Source: a virus. Taken from it: a DNA stretch of 35,831 nucleotides. The notes under the pieces are model-generated. The model was not told the DNA's origin and ran no database searches. It worked only from the letters and a program-made list of their open reading frames with translations. Position 1 is the first letter of the stretch; each line of letters begins with the position of its first letter. The translations under genes were made by a program, and so were the position numbers. The DNA is taken from positions 1-35,831 of the IMG/VR virus record IMGVR_UViG_3300020430_000043. One strand, written 5' to 3'. Shown here piece after piece: positions 1-9,300 of the stretch.

Positions 1-1409
1 ACGGCGGAGGTGTAGGTATTGGCATTAATATGATAAGACCCGCCGGCTCTAAAATTACAGGTAATGGAACTTCAGACGGCGTTGTCCCTTTTTGCAAAAT
101 ATATGATTCAACTATCCTCGCAACAAACCAAGGTTCAGTTCGACGAGGAGCTGCAAGCGTTAATATCAATATTGAACACAATGACTTCCTCGAGTGGCTT
201 GAAATTAGAGAACCTAAAGGTGACGTTAACAGACAATCTCTTAACCTGCATCAGTGTGCTGTCGTTGGTGATAAGTTTATGCGAAAGCTACAAGCAGGAA
301 ATCCTGAAGCAAGAACAAAGTGGTCAAAGCTTATCCAAAAACGTAAAGCAACTGGAGAACCTTATATTTTATTCAAAGGAAATACAAACAAAAATAATCC
401 AGAAGCATATAAAAAAAATAGTTTAAAGGTACATATGACAAACATATGTAGTGAAATTGTATTACATACAGATGAATCACATAGCTTCGTGTGCTGTTTA
501 TCATCTGTCAATTTAGATAAATATAATGAATGGAAGAATACGAATTTAATTTACGACGCGACTTGGTTCCTGGACGGTGTGCTAGAAGAATTTATTCAAA
601 AGGCCAAGAATATGAAGGGATTCGAGAACTCTGTACGCAGTGCGGAGAAGGGCCGAGCATTAGGATTAGGTGTCCTTGGATGGCACAGCCTATTACAAAA
701 AAACGGAATATCTTTCGAGAGTTTATTAGCTCAATACAAAACAAGAGAAATATTTTCAAAGTTAAAACTTGAAACTGAAAGAGCATCAAGGGCTTTAGCT
801 GAAACGTATGGTGAGCCTTTATGGTGTGTAGGAACTGGGATGCGGAATACACATTTAAGAGCTGTAGCCCCTACCGTGTCTAACAGTAAACTAGCTGGTA
901 ATGTATCGCCTGGTATCGAACCATGGGCTGCTAATGTTTTTACTGATCAATCAGCAAAAGGTACGTTTATAAGAAAAAATAAAGAGCTTAAAAAGTTATT
1001 AAGAAAAGTAGGTATTGATAATAAAGAAACTTGGAATAAGATTTTAAATGATGGCGGATCAATACAAGATATAAAAGAGTTAGATGATTGGTACTATGAT
1101 ACCTTGGGAAGGTTAACCAATGAAAAGAAAGATAATGAGCCTGCTAAAAATGTATTTAAAACTTTTAAAGAGATAAATCAGTTAGAACTAGTAAGACAAG
1201 CAGGTATAAGACAAGACTATATAGATCAATCGGTAAGTCTAAACTTAGCATTCCCATCTGAAGCTTTACCAAGATGGATAAATCAAGTACATATAGAAGC
1301 ATGGAAACGAGGTATAAAAACGTTATATTATACGCGAACAGAATCTGTATTACGTGGTGATATAGCAGCCAAAGCTATGGACCCAAATTGTATAAGCTGT
1401 GATGGTTAA
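1..1409 (+). CDS. nrdA: Ribonucleotide reductase class I large (alpha) subunit, 5'-truncated by the window edge
   Basis: Reduces ribonucleoside diphosphates to deoxy forms and so supplies dNTPs for phage replication. The frame is open from the first base, and the GGGVGIGIN motif lies before the first visible Met (base 30), so that Met is internal and the real start is outside the window. Counting from it, the radical-site signature NICSE is at 138-142 (catalytic Cys140, with Asn138 and Glu142). The radical-transfer tyrosine pair is Tyr433-Tyr434 in KTLYY, and the C-terminal redox cysteines are Cys454 and Cys457 (CISC). The double Tyr favours class I over class II. About 460 residues are visible against roughly 750 in the family. 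It is the only plus-strand gene and meets the minus-strand endolysin gene tail to tail, 2 bases apart. The partner beta subunit is not in the window. Confidence 0.93.
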   Translation, partial: GGGVGIGINMIRPAGSKITGNGTSDGVVPFCKIYDSTILATNQGSVRRGAASVNINIEHNDFLEWLEIREPKGDVNRQSLNLHQCAVVGDKFMRKLQAGNPEARTKWSKLIQKRKATGEPYILFKGNTNKNNPEAYKKNSLKVHMTNICSEIVLHTDESHSFVCCLSSVNLDKYNEWKNTNLIYDATWFLDGVLEEFIQKAKNMKGFENSVRSAEKGRALGLGVLGWHSLLQKNGISFESLLAQYKTREIFSKLKLETERASRALAETYGEPLWCVGTGMRNTHLRAVAPTVSNSKLAGNVSPGIEPWAANVFTDQSAKGTFIRKNKELKKLLRKVGIDNKETWNKILNDGGSIQDIKELDDWYYDTLGRLTNEKKDNEPAKNVFKTFKEINQLELVRQAGIRQDYIDQSVSLNLAFPSEALPRWINQVHIEAWKRGIKTLYYTRTESVLRGDIAAKAMDPNCISCDG

Positions 1410-1411
1410 GA

Positions 1412-1756
1412 TTAATATGTCCAAATACTTTTTGATGGTGCGCCGGGATAACCTATTCCTAAATGTATAAAGCCTTTTTTTCTACTTATACCTATACGTT
1501 TGAAACCAACTTCAATAGCCGCTTTAACAATATTATAAGTTGAAGCACCACCTATACTTTCTATATCTACTGCAGCACCATATGCATGTTCTCCTGGTTG
1601 TTTTTTTGCTGCTTCTATAGGATGTTCGGGGCTTCTATAACTTGAAGTTATTCTAATAGGTTTACCATAAATTTCTCTTACTTTGTCAAGCATATCTAAT
1701 AACTTAGAATCCATCATCTCAAAGTTATTAAATTCATTTTCTTTAAAATATTTCAT
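1412..1756 (-). CDS. M15-family peptidase, probable endolysin
   Basis: A 114-residue zinc peptidase of the M15 type (D-Ala-D-Ala carboxypeptidase/endopeptidase-like), expected to cut peptidoglycan cross-bridges at lysis. The single-domain pattern is complete: SSYRSPEHP at 38-46, zinc ligands His57 and Asp64 in HAYGAAVD (H-x6-D), and a third His98 in GFIHLG. No signal peptide or membrane segment is seen, so a holin would be needed to release it; holin candidates lie at 30.2 and 35.4 kb. It is the last gene of the minus-strand array, and its start overlaps the preceding gene's stop by 4 bases, which suggests translational coupling. A role in tail or virion entry rather than lysis cannot be excluded. 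The family call is strong; the role is inferred. Confidence 0.85.
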   Translation of the reverse strand: MKYFKENEFNNFEMMDSKLLDMLDKVREIYGKPIRITSSYRSPEHPIEAAKKQPGEHAYGAAVDIESIGGASTYNIVKAAIEVGFKRIGISRKKGFIHLGIGYPGAPSKSIWTY

Positions 1757-2028
1757 TCACCACATTTTTTACTTGGATCATCAACTCTTCTCCAGTCTTC
1801 TTTTTCAAACCAATCTCTTAGTGTAGCTCCTTTTTTACGAGCACCTTTAACATTTGTTTTAGAAGATCTTCTATACTTACCGGCCTTGCCAGAACTTCGT
1901 TTAGCCCTAACCAGTTTATCTTTTTCAGATTTACTCATGCTTCTTAATTTAGAAGCAGGCAAACAGGTTTTAGTTGTACCGCCACCTTTTTGTTTTTTAA
2001 AAGGAGAATTACTTTGATTATACGCCAT
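1753..2028 (-). CDS. Small basic protein of unknown function
   Basis: A 91-residue, very basic protein with three parts: a Lys/Gly-rich start, a middle rich in Lys, Arg and Ser (about 30-65), and a C-terminal aromatic stretch ATLRDWFEKEDWRRVDD (68-84) ending KKCGE. There are two cysteines, Cys22 near the N terminus and Cys89 near the end. I recognise this general type from marine phage genomes but know no function. It overlaps the PAP2 phosphatase gene by 11 bases and the endolysin gene by 4, so it is embedded in the operon. Nucleic-acid binding is plausible from the charge only. It belongs with the other small lysine-rich genes at 2572-3388 by composition, though I see no clear sequence match to them. 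Confidence 0.75.
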   Translation of the reverse strand: MAYNQSNSPFKKQKGGGTTKTCLPASKLRSMSKSEKDKLVRAKRSSGKAGKYRRSSKTNVKGARKKGATLRDWFEKEDWRRVDDPSKKCGE

Positions 2029-2572
2029 AATTTTTTTCTTTTAAATGTTCATACAATTTATCTCCCACCTCTTTACCAAACGTACTATCAGATTTAAAGT
2101 GTGCCCTACCAATATTTCTACTATCTGAAATTTGGTTTGCTTCGTTTTGGTATTTGTCTCTGAGCTCTGGATATTTATCACTTAAAACATTTGCAATTAA
2201 TTTAGATTGTGCTGAATGTCCAGAAGGATATGATGGAGTTTTCATTGATGGTAAATCTACATTTTCCATGTTTACACCTAATTGTTTTGCAATATCTTTT
2301 GGCCTAGGTCTATTAAAATAATTCTTTAGTTGTTTTATTACAACAGATGAATCATCTTGTAGTTTACTTATTTCATTTTTAGGAAATGGTAAACCACTAG
2401 TTTTATTTATGTTTTCAAAACTTCCTATAATATCGTCTTTATCTTGAACAAAGTTAGGATCTACGTTTAACGTACCTAACTCTTGTAATTCTTTAAATGT
2501 TTGTAAAGAATCGTTAGCTGGAGGTCTGCGTAAAGATAATTGCGTTGTGTCAAAGTCTTCAAATAAATTCAT
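2018..2572 (-). CDS. PAP2-type (class A acid phosphatase-like) phosphatase
   Basis: A 184-residue protein carrying the full three-part PAP2/vanadium-haloperoxidase catalytic signature. Motif 1 is K-x6-RP with Lys83, Arg90 and Pro91. Motif 2 is PSGH at 116-119. Motif 3 is SR-x5-H-x3-D with Arg152, His158 and Asp162. The family removes phosphate from lipid phosphates or small phospho-substrates. No long hydrophobic segments are present, so this looks soluble (class A non-specific acid phosphatase-like) rather than the membrane lipid-phosphatase form. The N-terminal 75 residues are polar and match nothing I recognise. The start codon overlaps the previous gene's stop by 1 base (TAATG). It sits between tiny basic genes and the endolysin gene. 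Envelope remodelling or scavenging of phosphate in phosphate-poor seawater are possible roles; both are inference. Confidence 0.85.
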   Translation of the reverse strand: MNLFEDFDTTQLSLRRPPANDSLQTFKELQELGTLNVDPNFVQDKDDIIGSFENINKTSGLPFPKNEISKLQDDSSVVIKQLKNYFNRPRPKDIAKQLGVNMENVDLPSMKTPSYPSGHSAQSKLIANVLSDKYPELRDKYQNEANQISDSRNIGRAHFKSDSTFGKEVGDKLYEHLKEKNYGV

Positions 2573-2805
2573 TATCCTAATTTTTTCATTGCTTTATTTC
2601 TAGCACATTTCATTTTTCTAGCATAGCTAGGATTTTTTTTACGGTTAAATACTATTTGTTGATTTAAACTACCAACAATAGCTTTTTTATTTCCTTTTCT
2701 ACTTTTGATTAACCAATTTGCTAAATCACCACAGTTAAGTTCTTTAAACTTACCTTTAGCATCTGCGTATTTACTATCTTTCCACTCAGGTTTTTTTTCT
2801 GCCAT
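2572..2805 (-). CDS. Small Lys-rich protein, cluster member A
   Basis: A 77-residue basic protein of unknown function, rich in Lys and Arg with two cysteines (in ELNCGD and MKCARN). A LANWLIK segment (28-34) resembles LANWFIN in the 62-residue protein encoded at 3045-3233. Its C-terminal half (NKKAIVGSLNQQ to RKMKCARNKAMKK) lines up loosely with the C-terminal half of the protein at 2786-3073. I therefore read these three as diverged paralogues. It overlaps the upstream gene by 20 bases and the PAP2 gene by 1. Charge and size would suit DNA condensation or RNA binding, but nothing in the sequence proves this. Confidence 0.7.
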   Translation of the reverse strand: MAEKKPEWKDSKYADAKGKFKELNCGDLANWLIKSRKGNKKAIVGSLNQQIVFNRKKNPSYARKMKCARNKAMKKLG

Positions 2806-3073
2806 GTTTTTTTCTTACTTTATTTTTACAACTTTTAGCTATAGCAGCTTGTTTAGGTTTACCTCCAAACTTAGATCTTTGTTCTAACACTGTTAGTATT
2901 TGTATTTTTCTAGCAAAAGGTTTATTTATGTTAATTACTTTACTACACGTAGCTTTAGCATCAGCTACAGTAGCATATTTTATTTTTACTGTATCTTTAG
3001 GGTTCTCATCTGTATATAAACGTCTACCAGAACCTTTAGGTTTTTTACCTGTCCCTTTTTTTGGATCTGCCAC
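2786..3073 (-). CDS. Small Lys-rich protein, cluster member B
   Basis: A 95-residue, strongly basic protein of unknown function. The first 20 residues are Lys/Gly-rich and probably disordered (KKGTGKKPKGSGRR). A short structured part follows, with ATCSK around 41-45, and then a helical basic C terminus (QAAIAKSCKNKVRKKHGRKKT, from about 75). It carries two cysteines spaced as in cluster member A, and its second half aligns loosely with that protein. It overlaps its upstream neighbour by 29 bases and its downstream neighbour by 20, so the whole cluster is translated from tightly overlapping frames. No catalytic motif is visible. Confidence 0.7.
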   Translation of the reverse strand: MADPKKGTGKKPKGSGRRLYTDENPKDTVKIKYATVADAKATCSKVININKPFARKIQILTVLEQRSKFGGKPKQAAIAKSCKNKVRKKHGRKKT

Positions 3074-3233
3074 CTTTACAATTTTGCATGTTTATAAACC
3101 AATTGGCTAATTGTATATCGCGTTTAGTAGCATTGTTACGTGCTTTTAATTTGAATATTTTTCCGCATGTAACATCACCACCATATAACTTATTTATTCT
3201 TGCTTTAAGTACACCACGATATTCTTTAGCCAT
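3045..3233 (-). CDS. Small Lys-rich protein, cluster member C
   Basis: A 62-residue basic protein of unknown function with Cys residues at GDVTCGK and MQNCKGG. It has the segment DIQLANWFINMQN, close to LANWLIK in cluster member A, which supports common descent. It begins with an ATG that overlaps the preceding stop by 1 base (TAATG) and ends 29 bases inside the next gene. The paired cysteines and lysine-rich ends recur across the cluster, so disulphide or metal-linked small proteins are possible. This is inference from composition only. Confidence 0.65.
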   Translation of the reverse strand: MAKEYRGVLKARINKLYGGDVTCGKIFKLKARNNATKRDIQLANWFINMQNCKGGRSKKRDR

Positions 3234-3388
3234 TATTTTTTACTTTTTCCCATCTTACCTGGTCCACCAGCTTTAGTACATCTTACACCCCAACCTGAGG
3301 CATATGCAGATGGCCATACTTTAAATTTTCTTTTTGCCGCGGCTTTACAGGGCCCGCTTATTTTACCCATGATCGGTGATTTTTTCAT
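3233..3388 (-). CDS. 51-residue basic protein, first gene of the small Lys-rich cluster
   Basis: A 51-residue frame fills the gap between the giant virion protein gene and cluster member C. It starts 4 bases after the giant gene's stop and its TAA overlaps the next ATG by 1 base, which is the local spacing rule. The protein begins MKKSPIMGK, has SGPCKAAAKRKFKVWPSAY (11-29) and VRCTK, and ends in Lys. Its opening recalls the KKSPAKM repeat units of the protein encoded at 31424-32089. Two cysteines and high basic charge match its neighbours. Perfect fit to the operon spacing and the non-random aromatic core (KVWPSAY) support it as real. Function unknown. Confidence 0.7.
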   Translation of the reverse strand: MKKSPIMGKISGPCKAAAKRKFKVWPSAYASGWGVRCTKAGGPGKMGKSKK

Positions 3389-3392
3389 ATCT

Positions 3393-6300
3393 TTATCTTC
3401 TTTTTGGTAATCTTTGTTTAGGCCTTGTAGCTTTAGGTTGCCTATACGGTTTTACTATATTACTTTTCTTTTTTTGTTTTTTATTATATTTTGTTTCTAT
3501 ACCTACCTGCCAACCAGGCCAACCAAGCCCTGTAGCAAGTCTTTGCATATAAGTATTTTGCTCGTTAAAAGCATTACTTAAATTTTCATATTTTTGTGTT
3601 AATCTATCAAAAGGTAAATTAGTTCCTCCAGTTAAAGTCCTTGCTATTGGTTCTAACCTAACAGTTTTACCTTCTTTTAGATCTTCACCAACTAATTTAA
3701 AATATATATCCCAATCAAAATTTCCTTGTCTATTTTTATAATCTCTAGCTCTATAACCGTCATTAAGTCCTTTGACTCCATATACAAGATCTTTTACACG
3801 AGCTCCTACAGGTGGAGAAATATCAAGTAATTCTAATATTGGTTTACCAAAATCTTTTTTCTTACCTTTTTCTTTATTTAATTCTTTGGCTAAGCTTAAA
3901 GCTGAATCTTTAATTGTTGATATAGCAAAACCATACATTCCAAAACCTGACAACAAAGAGTTTAAAACACCATTCATTGCATAATAAAGTTTTTCTTCAT
4001 CTTCTTCTTTTAATTCATCAGATAATGGATTAATACCCATGAATGCTAGACCTTGCTGTAGTGTTGTAAATATTAAGTTTTGTATAGCACCATAATAAAC
4101 TATTTTACCTAAATGTTCAACAGGATTACCCCTACCTGCTTTTAAATCCATAGCAGCCTTATTCATCAAACGCATGTATTGTAAAGGTACGTTTTGAAAC
4201 GTGTAAAAATATTGACCTATTTTGTCAGCTTGCATTTTACTTATTTTATCAGGTCTTGAAGATTGTTGAGCATTTTCTGCTGCTTCCTGCCAATCAATCA
4301 TTGCTTGTTTTTCTGATTCTGTTTGTGACAAGCCTTGTTTTTTATAGGTGTTTATTCTATTACGGTAAAATGTAGCACCACCTGTTACTATAGCAAACGA
4401 GTCCATTAGTCTTGTAGGAAAATAACCTAGTTTAAAAATTTTAGCGTATAAAGCACCTAGTCCTCCTTTTTGAATTATATTTTGTATTTGTTCTTCTCTA
4501 ACATCTAATTTTAAACCACCAAATCTATCTTGTATAAAGTTAGAGTTTATTAATGTAACAACATCCGAGCTAAACTGAGGAACATTTGCAAAAGCTTTAC
4601 CTGCTGCTACAGGATTATTATCAGAATAATTAATAAAGTTAGTTAATGAAATAGTTTGTAATATGGCGGACCTCATATTTAAAAACATAATTGACCCTGT
4701 AGAACCTGTTAAATATAAATCTATTGCAGATCCTACTCTACTTTCTGTTCCTGTAAACGGTCTATTACGACCTGACTTCATTCTTTTTAATATATCTACT
4801 AATGAATTTCTGTATTTTTTACCATATATAGCTTCTAATTTATTTAAATTATTTTTAGAAAATATTTCATCTACATTAGCTTGCCATTGTTGTAAATATC
4901 TAGCTCTTTTAGTATTGTTTACACTTCTAGTTAAGTCTATATTAATTCCATAATCTGACCAACCTTCGTTTTGAGGTTCTGGATAACCATCTTGTTTGGT
5001 AATTTTTATTAACTTATCACCATAAACCTTTAATTGTGGATTTTTAAATACATAAGTTAATAAATCTCTTTTTGATCTTTCACTTAAGCCTGGTATATCG
5101 TAACCAGATTTATTCCATATGTAAACTCTAACCGCGTCTTCATTTGTGTATGGTAAATTACCAGCTTTATTTTTTAATTTTTTCATTTTAGGAACATCTT
5201 TTAAAGACTTTTTTAAATCTTTAAAATCGCGCATCATTTGTACTCTTGACGCGTATATGTCGTTCATAGCACTTGCAAATGGTATTAATAAGTTTTTCTT
5301 ATACCATTGCATTTGTTGCTCACCAAGCTTACCATCGGCTAGTGTTGTATAAAGTAAACCTAAAAAATCATCTTCATAAGGTAGTATACCAAACTTATTA
5401 ATAAGTTGTTGTATTTTTTTAGAACGTTTTCTTGATTCACCTAACTTTTTAGCTGTCTCAGCGTCTATTACTTCAGTTCTAGGTATTTTAGTTTTGCTTG
5501 CTGTTTCTAATATTTTATTAAACTCTTGATTTAATTTACTGCTTTTATAAAAGTCTTGTATCTCTTGATTAATCTCAGCATCTACCAATGCAGCATTGTT
5601 TATTGCTAATTGATCATCTTCTTCTAAACCTTTTGGTGGTTGTTTATCTTTAGGTAATCTTTTATTATTCTTTTTTGCAGCTTTCTTTTCTTCGTTATTA
5701 AGATTATTTTCTGCCTCTTCTAACGTAAACATTAAGCGGCTTTTACCTGTAGCAATATCTGCAGTTTCTTGCGGTGAACTTAGTTCTTGTAATCTAATTT
5801 CTTGATTTACTAACATGCTTCGTAACAAGTTAGTTAAAGCTTGAGCTACAATACCTTCTTGTCTTGGTGCACCTGTTATTAAACCTTCATTAATACCTAT
5901 AGCTTTTAATACATCTTCTGTTGTTAAGTTTTCTTTCTTTTTAAACTGAATAAGTCCTTGATCTCTACCATATCTTTGACCAGTATTTTCATAAAAGTTT
6001 TGTAATACTTTTGTTGGCAAACCAGTTGAAGTACCAAGTAATCTACCTGATGCTGCTTTTTCTAAACTTACAGATTGTTCTGGTAATGCATCTAATATTT
6101 CTTGTGCTAATGGTTGTAAAAATTTAGTTAAAGCAATATATTCTTTTGTACTTGTATTATTTTTAGTATCAAGTCTACTTAACCTTATGTCACCAATTAG
6201 TGGTACTATAATCTCTTCATTGACCCTGTTTATTATAGAAAGTTTTGATGATGGAGACCTTGACATTAAATTTTTAAATGTCCTTTGATCTTCAGGTATT

Positions 6301-9300
6301 TTTTCAAATTCTTCCTTAACTATATCTTGAAACTTTTGTTTTAGCTCTGGTTTATTTTTTAATATTTTATTTTTAAGTACTATACCCTTAGGCCCTGTTG
6401 TTTCAGTAGTTTCTTCTATTGGTACATCAATTATATCCGCAACCCCTGCTTCCTCTGTTACATCAGTAGTAAATTTCTCTGGGAATATTCTTCCTTGTAT
6501 ACCTCTCATGCGGTCTTGTAGATACTTATTTACATAACCCGAAAGTGGTACACCTTTTTCAGGATCAAACTTAGTTACTAAATCTAATAAACCAGTAGGT
6601 CCTGAAATACTTTCAGCAATAAAATCCTCTTTGTAAGTTTCATAGCCTGGTAAGTTTTGTAGTTTTGATGCGGCTTTTTGTATCATAGGTTCGTACAGAT
6701 CTACAATCTCTCCAAAACCTCTCATACCTTTTTCAGCATATATTTTATTTACTTTATCAGCCATTTCTTGGCGACTAGTTTCTTCTAATGTTTCTTTTAT
6801 TATACCTGCAAAATCAGATTCAGTAGGTTGTGTACTTGTTTCTGTTTCTACTTCTACAGCAGGTGTAGCATCTTGTAATAAACCTGTAGCTTCTAAACCA
6901 CCTTCAACACCAACACCTTTAGTTACTCTTAATGCTTGAGGGCTAATTTCTCCCTTGTTTAAACTATCGTTAAAACCCTTTAAAAAATTGTATACATCTC
7001 TACCATTACTAAATTCAGCTTGTAAACCTAAACTTTTAAATGTATTATTAATAAAATCTAAAAGCTGTTGGCCAAAAGTATCAGTATATTTTATATGATT
7101 TCTATTTAATGCATCTATAAATAAAGTTAAAACTTCCTCATCTTGAATAGCTTCAGGTTTATTTTTGTATAGTCTTAATCTATTTGAAAAATTAGAATCT
7201 TCTTTTAATAAATCTGGTTGTATTTTATTTAAATATTTTTTTAAACTATCAGCTAGTTTTTTTGTGGTTTTAGGATTATCATCTAATAAATTTTTTAAAA
7301 CAAAATGTCCTAACTCATGGTTTAATGGATCTTTAAAAGGTCTAGTTGCATCTAACCTACTTAAGTTTGTAACAATAGTAGTCCCTTTTCCTTTTCTATC
7401 TACATATAAACCGTCACCGCCTATGCCCTTTACTAAATTATCACTAACTTCTGTATACTCTTCTGCTGTTAAGTTTTCTTTAGCCCATGACAAAAACTCT
7501 GCATCGTTTTTAACTACTTCAACTTTTGCACCTATTTGTTCACCTGCCTTTGCCTTATCACTGATTCGCTGAGTTTGCATTTGCTGAAGTTCTGTTTGAA
7601 TTTCATTAGACAAAGATTCTATTTCAGCATTAATAGGACCAGTTAATATAGGTATACTTTGTTTTTCTCTTTTTTGTAAACTAAGAAATTTTCTTACATT
7701 ATTTACTAATTTAGAACGCTTATTAATATCACCATAAACTATAGGTTCAACAACTCTTATAGCATTTTCTGTTTCTCTAAAATTATTTAATACTTCAGCA
7801 ATACCCTTTTTGGTAATTTGATTTGCCGTACGAGCTCTCCTTAAATCTAGTTTTAAAGCATCTAAAGATCCAGGCATACGTGCTACTTCAACTTGTAATT
7901 CTTCTGTAGGTGTATCTTGACTAAAAATTTGTAGCATGTTATCACCAGTTGGCCTTAATTTTTTTTCAACTTGGTGTACCCTTACATCTTTTGCAACGTT
8001 AGATATAGCCTTAGCACCAACACCTGCAGCAATACCAGGCGTAACCATTTCAAAACCTATTTCTTTTATATCTAGAGGTTGTCCAGCAAACTTTTGACCT
8101 AAAAATTCTCCAGTACCACCACCAATCATATCAGTTCCAACTAATGTTGCACCAGTTTTAATATTAGAAAAACCTCTACCTTTTAAAGCTAAACCAAGTG
8201 ATTTAGCCATACCACCTGTTATAGCATCTATAACTCCTATAGCAATACCGCGATTATTTGCTCGTGAAATTAAATCTGCATATTGTTCTGCGTTTGTTAA
8301 AATTTCTTTTGTTTTTTCTACAGTTGGTTTACCTTTCTGCATATCACCAAATAATATATCAGTAAAAGTAAACATGGCTTCCATAAACCCACCTAATGTT
8401 GCTACTGAACCTACTACAGAACCATACGCAGTTCCTATACCAGGAACTACCGTACCTATAGTAGCTCCAGCTGCTGCACCTTGCAACATTTTTTCTTGTG
8501 CTGCTGTACTCTTTGCTGCTGTACCTGCTAAAGATGCAAGTGATCCAAAATAAATAGGTAAAACCGCACCTGGTTCATCAAATAAACCAAATGCAAAACC
8601 TGTAATTCCACCACCCATTTTATTATAAGTATCTTCAAAACGACGCATCTCATCAGATATTTTTATATTATCTGCATTGGCATTGTATTGATCAATAACA
8701 CCTTGTATAGCTTTACGATCTTGTTCATCGTCTCCAGTTATACCTTGAGATATTAAATCAAAAGTAGGTTGTATAATATCAGTCCTAGAAAATCCTTCAT
8801 TAGCTGCTTGTACAATGTCATTAATAGCATCTAATAAAAAAAACTCTCCTTTTTCTTCTTCAGTTGATAGCTCAGGATATTTTTTTAATAACTGATCACG
8901 CTCTTTAGTAAGACCAACAAACTCTTCTAATATTTCAGGAGTATAATAAACAGGCTTAGCAAAGTTTTCTGTTCTGCGTTTATATTCTTCTATTTTGAGG
9001 TTTACCTCATCAAGTCTTTCTTGTAAACCTTTATAGTCTGTAGTATCTACTGTAGAATCTTTAGTTTTTGTTTCAACTTTTATATCTTCAGATTTTGGTA
9101 AATCCAAAGAAATATCTTCCGAAGATGATTCCGTAACGTCGAGCACTGGATCTTTCTCCTCCTGAGTTGTGCTCTCTGTCTCGGGAGGATCCGGCTTTTT
9201 TCCGTTTTCAGTTACATTTATTTCTTCTGTAACTTCTACAGCATCAGGAAAATCTTTTTTAAGTTTATCTTCGTCTTTATCGTCTATGCTATAGATAAAA

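Noticed and set aside
64-426. 120-codon alternative frame inside nrdA
   Set aside because: The nrdA motifs (RRGAAS, NICSE) are in the other frame; this one has none.
7165-7572. 135-codon plus-strand frame opposite the giant gene
   Set aside because: Hydrophobic, Ser/Phe-rich product typical of antisense of Lys/Glu-rich code; the HELGH region is coded on the other strand.
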